23,658 nt of DNA from Emiliania huxleyi CCMP1516. Lineage: Eukaryota > Haptophyta > Isochrysidales > Noelaerhabdaceae. The stretch lies in NCBI RefSeq assembly GCF_000372725.1, contig NW_005199171.1:68911-92568 (forward strand), given 5' to 3'. Every line of letters starts with the position of its first letter. The stretch's first letter is position 1. Positions 16,516 through 23,658 of this stretch are shown here, piece after piece. The notes beneath the pieces were generated by a model. That model did not search any database. It had not been told where the DNA came from and worked only from the letters and a program-made list of their open reading frames with translations. The translations under genes and the position numbers were made by a program.

Positions 16516-19018
16516 CTTGGCGTAGTTGTCGTGCTCCGCGAGGCCGGTGGCGATGGTGAGGATGTTGGGGTCAAAGATGATGTCGTGCGGCGGGAAGCCG
16601 ACCTTGTCGGAGACGAGGATGTCGTAGGCGCGCTTGCAGATCCGGATCTTGTCCTCGTACGTCGCCGCCTGCCCCTCCTCGTCAAAGGCCATCACGACGA
16701 CCGCGGCGCCGTACCTACTCACGCGGCTGGACGCGTGAAGCGAGGCCGCGCGCCACGACGCCGTTGAGCAGCTTGAGCGGGCCGTACCGCTTGACGAGCT
16801 TGCCCTTCTTGATGAACTCGTCCTCGCCCTCCTTGAGCGAGATGGAGTTGAAGATGCACTTGCCCTGGCAGCACTTGAGGCCCGCCTCCGCCACGTGGAA
16901 CTTTGACGAGTCGACGCAGATGGGCAGGCGCGAGATGTCGGGCTCGGGGATCAGCATGTTCAGGAACTTCTTCATCGCGAACTCGCCGTCGAGCAGGCCC
17001 TCGTCCATGTTGACGTCGATCACCTGCGCGCCGCCCTCCGCCTGCGCCTTTGCGATCTCGAGGCCCTTCTCGTAGTCGCCGTTGAGGATGAGCTTCTTGA
17101 ACTTGAGCGAGCCGGCAATGTTGCACCGCTCGCCGATGTTGAGGTAGGAGCCCGTTGCCTGAGGGCGATGGGGGCGGTGACGAGGGTGGGACTGGCAGGC
17201 AGCGGGGTGGGCGGCGATCGGGCGGTAGTCTCTTGGCGGTGGCGAGCTCGGCGGCGGGCCCGCGGCGGCGGCGATTGGCAGCGGGGCGGCGGAGGCGGGG
17301 CAGCTGACGGCGGCGAGGGCGGGGCGCGGGCTGGCCTCCACGTCGATCGCCTCGAGGCCCGAGAGCCACATGTGCTGCGGCTTGGTGGGGCGCACGCGTG
17401 GCTTGAAGCGCTCGCGCTCGAGCATCTTGGCGAGCGCCCCGATGTGCTCCGGCGTGGTGCCGCAGCAGCCTCCCAGCATGTTGGTGAGGCCGAGCTCGCA
17501 GAACGGCTTGACGCTCTCAGCAAACTGATCGGGCGTCATGTCGTACCCGCCCATCGCGTTCGGGAGGCCCGCGTTCGGGTAGCACTGCATGAAGCACTCG
17601 GCCACCTCGGACATCGCCTGCATGAAGGGCACCATCCCCGCCGCGCCGAGCGCGCAGTTGAGGCCGATGACGAGCGGCTTGGCGTGCTGGACCGACACGT
17701 AGAAGGCCTCGGTCGTCTGGCCAGAGAGCGTGCGGCCGGACTGGTCGACGATCGTGCCTGCGGAGGGGGCGGAGGGGGCGGCGGCGGGTTGGCGGAAGCG
17801 AGGGGGGAGGCTCCACCCGACGGGAAGCGCTGGCGCCCGAGATGATGATCGGCAGCTTGGGCAAGTCTGGCCGCTCGTCGTAGACCTCGTCGATCGCGAA
17901 GAGCGCCGCCTTTGCGTTGAGCGTGTCGAAGATGGTCTCGACCATGAGGATGTGGCAGCCGCCGTCGATCAGGCCGAGCGTTTGCTGCTTGTACGCCGCC
18001 ACGACGCCGTCCCAGTCGCAATTGCGCGCGCCGGGATCCTCCACCGAGGGCGAGATGGAGAGCGTGCGGTTGGTCGGGCCGATGGCGCCCGCGACCAGGC
18101 GCGGCTTGTGGGGCTCGAGCGCGGTCACCTCCTTGGCGGCCTCCACCGCCAACTCGGACGCGACCTTGTTGAGCTCGTAGACGATATCCTCCATGTCGTA
18201 GTCCGCCTGCGCGATCGTCGTCCCCGAGAAGGTGTTGGTCTCGACAATGTCGGCGCCCGCGAGGAAGTAGCGCCGGTGGATGTCGCGGATGGTGTCCGGC
18301 TGGGTGAAGACGAGCAGGTCGTTGTTGCCCTTGAGGTCGATGTGCCAGTCTGGCCACTTGTCGCCGCGGAAGTGCTGCTCGGTGAACTTATACTGCTGGA
18401 TGGTGGTGCCCATTGCGCCGTCGAGGACAAGGACGCGCTCTTGCATGGCGTTGGTAAGGTAGTCGCGGACCTTGTCGGCGTCCACCGGCGTCCCCCACGG
18501 AAGGTCAGGGAACTCGCCCTCGGACTTGGGCGCAGAGAGCAGCTCTGCAGGTGTCGCGCCCGGTGTCGCGCCCTCCAGCCCCAAGCGTGCCGCCCGCGTG
18601 CTGGCCTGCGAGGATGAGGTCGACACGCAGCATCCGCGTGCGCACGCGCCCGACAGGGCCGCGCATGCGCTCGCCGAGGCCGCCGCCGAGGCTCCCATGG
18701 CAGGGGCAGCGGACGCTGGCGAAGCCGATGGGTCCATCTTGCGGGTGAGCGCGCTCAGTGCGCTCTCCAGCCGGCCCTTGAGCGCGCCGATTGCCTCCTT
18801 GAGCTCCTCCGTCGTCAGTGTGTCGTAATCCGGGTTCGCCTATCATGGGGATCTCAGGGTCCGAGGCGGGATGGATGCGGCGACGGCGACGTGGCGCCGG
18901 TGATCCGACGGCCGTCCGGTGCGAGTGTGCACGGGCGGATGCGGTTGCGTGCAGTGCTCACCATCTGGCGCTCGATCTCTTTGCGGACAGCCTCCGCCAC
19001 AGCGTCGGAGTCCACCAT
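16516..19018 (-). CDS. metH: Cobalamin-dependent methionine synthase, 3'-truncated
   Basis: Transfers the methyl group of 5-methyltetrahydrofolate to homocysteine through cobalamin. Exons on the minus strand: 19018-18962 (ATG), 18839-17837, 17757-17336, 17158-16788 and 16714 to about 16516. Phases agree at every join. The homocysteine domain has [31 protein letters not shown] and [11 protein letters not shown], giving the three zinc-ligand cysteines. The pterin domain has [42 protein letters not shown] and [19 protein letters not shown]. After EHDNYA the sequence runs into the PEQQ-coding repeat. The rest of the pterin domain and the cobalamin and activation domains (about half the usual 1,200-odd residues) are absent from the window. 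The second intron needs a GC donor (TCGG|GCGCCA at 17836), and the third probably uses GAG|GCCAGC. The gene is either broken or continues through misassembled sequence. About 684 codons remain. Confidence 0.9.
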
Positions 19019-19515
19019 GGGAATCGTGTCGACGAACAGGCTGAGCTGGGGTGCTGAGAGTGTGCAGGCAGCCTATCACGCTAGGAAAAGAATTCAACAA
19101 CAAGGAAAAGAATTTTCGCGAAAGCACCTATCTTCGCCCTTGCAAAAAACAAGGTTTATCTGGTCGAACTCTATCGACTCTGTCTGCTGTCTCCTCCCTC
19201 AACGCAGCCCTAGGTGCCCTTGGATCGTTTCTTTCTTCTTCTCAAAAGAGTTTTACAACAAAGAAAACAGAGTGAACAGGGCTCCAGGCCCCAAATGACA
19301 GTGTTAGAGTATTGCTAAAAATCTCTCTCTCTCTCTCAACAAAGCTCCCTCAAAAGAACACAAAACAGCGCAGAGGAGGAACACATTAAATAATCAAACA
19401 CTGTACACTGTACAAAGACGGCGGCACGTGCACGAGACGGAACTAGTGCCGAACTATGACCTATGTACCTCCCAGGGCCCCCGGTCTCACTACGGTACTC
19501 TGTCGCTGCGGCTTG
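19019..19515. promoter_or_regulatory. Upstream region of methionine synthase with A-rich motifs
   Basis: GGAAAAGAATT occurs twice, at 19084-19094 and 19104-19114, 66-96 bp upstream of the methionine synthase ATG. The area is AT-richer than average, as expected for a promoter. A (CT)n tract lies at about 19321-19338. The distal part is the 3' flank of the Dispatched-like gene. No B12 riboswitch or tRNA is seen. Confidence 0.4.
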
Positions 19516-22414
19516 CTACAAAGACTGACGTATCTGCCCCGTCTCAGGTTCTGCGGCGCGCGCCTGCTGCGTCGACGCCTCCTTGTCTGCACCGCCAGAC
19601 GCCCGCCCCTTCGCGCAGAGCGGCGCGAGGCTGCAGCAGCGGCCTGTGGGGCCCGCGGCGTTCGTGAGCGGGAGGAAGAAGAAGAGGGAGGTGAGGATGG
19701 AGTAGAGCATCGTGAGCACGAGAATGGTGCCGAACTGGAAGAAGAAGACGAACGTGCATCCAAACATGACCAGGCCGGTGCTCAGCGTCGTCATGGCGGC
19801 TGCAAAGACGGGCGGCCCCATGCGCGCCAGCGCGTCGCGCGACTTGAGCTCCCTCGTCGGCTGGTCCGCAGAGGTGTAGGCGTGCGCCATGTGCAGCACA
19901 AAGTCGCACGAGAGGCCGATCAGGATGGCAAAGCAGATGCCCTCGAGGAAGCCAAGCTCCCACCCCATCCCCAGGACCGTGCCGATGACGAGCAGCAGCA
20001 CCGTCCCGACCGAGACGGTGGCGTACACGGTGGTCAGCGGGTTGAGCGTCGCGAGGAGGACGACGACGAAGACGACCGCAAGCGCCGCCCCGATGGAGTA
20101 GTAGGCACCCAAGAGCATGCTTCGGTTCGTGTCCCACCTAATTCATCATCCGTGAATCGTTAGTTCCACTCGGAGAAGGGAGGCAGCCGCAGCTGGTCAC
20201 CACTCACCAGTGCACGCGTGCGCTCGTAAAGAAGCCGCCGCGCACCCCATCAGGCGCGCCCTTGTTCTGCGTGTCCATCCACCCCTCCCACTCGTCGACA
20301 GTGTCGCGTACCTGTTCGTACGACGAGTCAAAGTTGATGACAACCTTGTAGCTAGCGACGAGCGCGACCAACCTGCCCCTGTACGTCCGCATGCCCCTGT
20401 ACCAAGAGTACCTGTCCTCTGAGGACAGGTACTCTTCCACGCAAGGGTGGAAGGCGTCCGGCGGCACGGGCAGCCGCGAGGCGCCGCCACAGCGAGGCTG
20501 TCCCGCGGCGGCGCTGTCGACGAGCCAACCGTCCATATCTCGCAGCGGACAGCCGATGTCGGTGGCGCGCGGCGCGGCGGGGTCGGAGGCGGTGGCGTTG
20601 CAAAAGTCGAGCAGCCACCTCTGCGCCTCCCGGCTGGAGGGGTCCCAATCGAGGTCCGCCAGCAGGTCGGTGACAAGCTCCGGGTTGTTGTGATCGCCCG
20701 TGTCGCCGGGCGTCAGGCCCCACACGACAAACATCTCCGAGCTGTCCTCTTCGGCGAAGTCCTGTTTCCATGTCTCGTAGCGCTCCACGACGTGCGACTC
20801 TGGGAGGAGCTGCACCGCGGTCGAACTCGGAGGGGAAATGTTCGCCACCTGCCACACGCATAGGCCGAGAGCAGCAAAGAAGAGGACCAGCAGGACGAAG
20901 CGACCACGGTGCACGGCGATGTGCATGGGCCCGCTCATCAGCCGCTCGAGCACCCTTGCCCGCGGCGCCGCCGCCTCTTGCGGTGGCCGCGAGGAGCAGC
21001 GCGAAAAGTCGAGGAGCGAGAGGAGGCAACGGGCGCGCCGACTGCTCGGCGCACGCTGCAGCCAGCGGTGCTGCAGGCACACGGCGGAGAAGGTGACCGT
21101 GAGGCAGAGCAAGTAGTCGGCGAGCACCATGAAGCCCATAAAGATCGCAAAGACGCGGACCGGCGCCACCGGGACGACGGCGGTCGCGAAGAAGGCGGCG
21201 GCAGTCGTGAGGGAGGTGAGCAGCATCGTCAAGGCCGCGTCGGGGCCGGCGACTGCGGCGATGGTGGGCACGTCGGACCCTGGCGGTAGGCTGCGCGCCG
21301 CCTGGCTCCACTTGTCGACGACGACGAAGAGGTCGTCGACGCCGATGCCCATGATGACAAAGAGGCCGAGAAAGTTGAGGAAGGGGAAGAAGTCGAGCCG
21401 GCAGACGATGCTGTAGCAAAAGAAGGCGAGCGGGAAGGAGAAGCAGACCTGCAGCAGGCCGACCACCGAGAGGAAGAGCGAGCGCGTGTAGGCGAGCACG
21501 CAGACGAGGCTCACCACCAGCGAGCCGTACACCAGCGCCATGTCCGAGAAGAGCACCTCGTCTCTGACTGCGTCCCTGAAGTCGTCACGCCGCCACATGC
21601 CGTAGGCGGTGTCCACGTCAGCGGACGCGAGGCGGAGGGTGCCGGCGTGGTGCACCTCTAAGAGGAAGTCCAAGGCGCTGTCCCTCACGAGAGGGAAGAC
21701 GGCTGCGAGCGTGCGCGTGGACGGGCTGTCCGCCGTGTAGTCGTAGCCAACCAGTCCTAACGCCTCGGCGAGCCCCACGGTGGCGGGGTCGGCGGCGAGG
21801 TCGGCGCACGCCAGTTCCCACCCGAGGGAGTCCCGGAGCAGCGACACGACACTGACCGGCGCGAGGCACTCGCCGCCGCGGACTGCCGAGCAGCCGCTGC
21901 TGGGTGGTTGGCAGGCGCCGGCGCGGAGAACGCGAATAGCCTCCGACTCCAGCTCACACACCTGTCGAAGAAGTTCGGGGGAGAGGAGGTCCGCGTCGCT
22001 CTGCTTGGCGCGGTAAATGACCGTGAGGTCGGAGCTCCTAGTCTTTTTGCATTTTTCTTCTGACAGGCGCCTCGGCTCCTGAGCCCAGCAGTCAGCACTG
22101 ATGGAGGGAAAGCAGCCAGTGTACTCAGAGCCGGTCCATTCCCAGTCGAAGAGCCGCAGCAGCTGCACGTGCCGGTCCGCCAGCGTGGTGCCTCGCGAGT
22201 ACCAACCGGCGTTGTCCGCGGCGATGGAGAAGTTCCCAGCCACAAGCGCGACGACAGCGAGGAGGACCGTCACCGTCGCAGAGATCGCAAGGCTGGCGCC
22301 TGGCCGGCGGCCGAGGGCTCGTGAAAGTCGCTGAGCGACTGACGTGCCCAAAAAAGGCGCGTGCAGCACCGACTCGCCCCCAAAGTCGGCCGCGAAACCG
22401 GCGCCGGGGTACAC
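19516..22414 (-). CDS. Dispatched/Patched-type RND membrane protein
   Basis: Two exons on the minus strand, 22414-20208 and 20137-19516 (TAG), joined across a 70-bp GT-AG intron (GTGAGT donor, TTAG acceptor) that restores the frame as H-W-W-D-T-N-R-S. About 942 residues. TM1 is at about residues 41-62, followed by a large Cys-containing extracellular loop (about 63-290). A sterol-sensing-like bundle (about 290-450) follows with GIGVDDLFVVV (356-366). TM7 is at about 506-525, then a second loop (526-735), and the last membrane bundle with GLSCDFVLHMAHAY. The GxxxDD and GLS.DF.LH pair is typical of the Dispatched branch, which moves lipid-linked or sterol cargo using ion gradients; the cargo here is unknown. 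No ATG lies in frame between the stop codon (22448-22450) and residue 272, so the start is either non-ATG or in an upstream exon I could not define. Confidence 0.85.
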
Positions 22415-22536
22415 CCAAAATTCTTTTTCCGAAGAACAGTGGCAGTGTCACGGCCGGGAGAAGTATGCTGTGCAAACAGCCGCACGAGGCCCGCCCGCTG
22501 CGGATCCCTGAGTCGGAAAAAAAGAATTCTTTCGTG
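22415..22536. promoter_or_regulatory. Head-to-head promoter region with inverted A-rich motif
   Basis: 122 bp separate the divergent Dispatched-like and RCC1 reading frames. AATTCTTTTTCC (22419-22430) and GGAAAAAAAGAATTCT (22515-22530) are inverted copies of one motif, each close to the start of its own gene. A shared bidirectional promoter is the simplest reading. Confidence 0.45.
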
Positions 22537-23658
22537 ATGTCCACCGCCGCGCCCTCGCCAGACTCGCCGCCGCTCATCCGCCTCCTCGACCTCCCCACGG
22601 ACCTCCTCTTGCGCGCCCTCTCTCGCTGCGACCCCGCCGACATCGCTCGCGTCGCGGCCGTCTCGCGCCTCTTCCACGCCTCTCTCGCGGAGGAGGGCAT
22701 CCGCTTGTGGGCGCAAGAGCGCGGCTTCGAGCTGCCGGCGCTGCCAGAGGGCGAGAGCTGCGCCGTGCGGTGGCTGTGCTTCGCTGCGCTGCTGCGCGAG
22801 TCCAACCCGCCGGCGAGGGCGGCGGCAGGCGAACAACGCAGCCTCTTCATCGACGGCGAGGGGCGGCTCTCGTCGTGCGGAAAGGCTGAGAGCTGGACGC
22901 CGGGACTGCTCGGCCACGGCGAGGGCGTGACGCGGCTCAACACCCCAACCCGCCTGCCGTCCACGCTGGGCGGCGAGCGCGCCGTGAGCGTGTCGGCTGG
23001 AATCGCGCACGGCCTCGCCCTCACTGCCGGCGGCAGCGTCTGGAGCTGGGGCTGGGGAGAGGATGGCAAGCTGGGCCACGGCGACCAGCAGGCCCAGTGG
23101 CAGCCAAAGAAGGTCGAGGCCTTGGCTGGCCAGCGCGCCATCGCCGTGTCGGCTGGAGGTTCTCACAACCTCGCCCTTGCCGCCGACGGCGCTGTCTGGA
23201 GCTGGGGCAGGGGAGGCTTTGGCCGGTTGGGCCACGGCGACGAGCAGCACCAGCTGTTGCCCAAGAAGATCGAGGCCTTTGCTGGCCAGTGCGTCCTCGC
23301 TGTGTGGGCGGGAACCGACCACGGCCTCGCCATTACCGCCGATGGCGCCGTCTGGAGCTGGGGCTGTGGCTACTCTGGCGAGCTGGGCCACGGCGACGAG
23401 CAGAACCAGCTGCTGCCAAAGAAGATTGAGGCCTTGGCTGGCCAGCGTGTCGTCGCTGTGTCAGCTGGGTCCTCTCACGCCCTCGCCCTCACCGCCGCCG
23501 GCTCTGTCTGGAGCTGGGGCAGTGGGGTCGGCGGCAAGCTGGGCCACGGCGACCAGCAGGACCAGCTGCTGCCGAAGAAGGTCGAGGCCTTTGCTGGCCA
23601 GCGTGTCGTCACTGTCGAGCCTGGATACTTCCACAGCCTCGCCCTCACCGCCGACGGC
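22537..23658 (+). CDS. F-box/RCC1-repeat protein, 5' part
   Basis: Starts at ATG 22537, seven bases after the A-rich motif, and remains open for 374 codons to the window edge. Residues about 12-50 are an F-box (LIRLLDLPTDLLLRALSRCD, then VAAVSRLFHASL). From about residue 105 there are RCC1-type repeats of about 52 residues with SVWSWG.G..GKLGHGD and the linker QLLPKKVEALAGQRVVAVSAG, each followed by SHALALTADG. At least four full repeats and a partial one are present, so at least two more blades are expected beyond the edge for a seven-bladed propeller. Such proteins act as substrate receptors or GTPase regulators; which applies here is not known. The repeats are very alike in DNA, so recent expansion is likely. 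A minus-strand frame over the same DNA is open but is a shadow. Confidence 0.9.
   Translation, partial: MSTAAPSPDSPPLIRLLDLPTDLLLRALSRCDPADIARVAAVSRLFHASLAEEGIRLWAQERGFELPALPEGESCAVRWLCFAALLRESNPPARAAAGEQRSLFIDGEGRLSSCGKAESWTPGLLGHGEGVTRLNTPTRLPSTLGGERAVSVSAGIAHGLALTAGGSVWSWGWGEDGKLGHGDQQAQWQPKKVEALAGQRAIAVSAGGSHNLALAADGAVWSWGRGGFGRLGHGDEQHQLLPKKIEAFAGQCVLAVWAGTDHGLAITADGAVWSWGCGYSGELGHGDEQNQLLPKKIEALAGQRVVAVSAGSSHALALTAAGSVWSWGSGVGGKLGHGDQQDQLLPKKVEAFAGQRVVTVEPGYFHSLALTADG

Noticed and set aside
17168..17845. Plus-strand open frames opposite methionine synthase
   Set aside because: Antisense shadows of conserved exons; the minus strand matches the enzyme through every motif.
22125..23391. 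Long minus-strand frames of 338 and 373 codons over the RCC1 gene
   Set aside because: They are antisense shadows of the RCC1 repeats; their apparent periodicity mirrors the plus-strand repeat.

Overview
The window looks like nuclear DNA of a GC-rich unicellular eukaryotic alga, most plausibly a haptophyte, with a pelagophyte or similar alga as the alternative. The reasons are spliceosomal introns of 70-190 bp, several of which seem to need GC rather than GT donors; very high third-position GC; Ala/Ser-rich linkers; and Kelch, RCC1 and F-box proteins next to MED27, cobalamin-dependent methionine synthase and a Dispatched-like transporter. There are no operons and no bacterial start signals. 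The lineage call is inference; the eukaryotic call is firm.

Layout. 1-1905 (+) is the 3' part of a five-exon gene with a C-terminal EDR2_C/DUF1336 domain. 2456-3411 is a complete non-autonomous DNA transposon with 51-bp terminal inverted repeats and a perfect 9-bp target duplication. It abuts a broken HET-like gene (about 3421-3965). From 3966 to 6560 the sequence is mostly unassigned, with a short F-box relic near 6061 and a 75-bp duplication. 6565-10552 is a nearly identical three-copy tandem array (1335, 1327 and about 1326 bp). 10553-10815 is homopolymer-rich and may be an assembly weak point. 10816-11604 (+) holds the 3' exons of an Ala-rich coiled-coil protein gene. 12503-13253 (-) is MED27. 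13761-14966 (-) is an F-box-like/Kelch protein. 15099-16164 (-) is a mobile-element-type ORF with possible nuclease motifs. It is joined through a 12-bp-unit repeat (16168-16515) to a methionine synthase gene (16516-19018, -) that stops partway through its pterin-binding domain. 19516-22414 (-) is a two-exon Dispatched/Patched-type protein. It shares a 122-bp head-to-head promoter region with an F-box/RCC1-repeat gene (22537 to the window end, +).

How it fits together. The genes do not form one pathway; this is an ordinary eukaryotic gene neighbourhood disrupted by repeats. Three things stand out. First, three introns of 71, 71 and 73 bp are each bounded by an exact 8-bp direct repeat at their splice junctions, as expected of introns made by insertion with target duplication or by local duplication. 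Second, several introns appear to use GC-AG sites. Third, an A-rich GGAAAAGAATT-type motif recurs near the 5' ends of four genes. The transposon, the triplicated array and the methionine synthase/mobile-element junction are the main structural anomalies.
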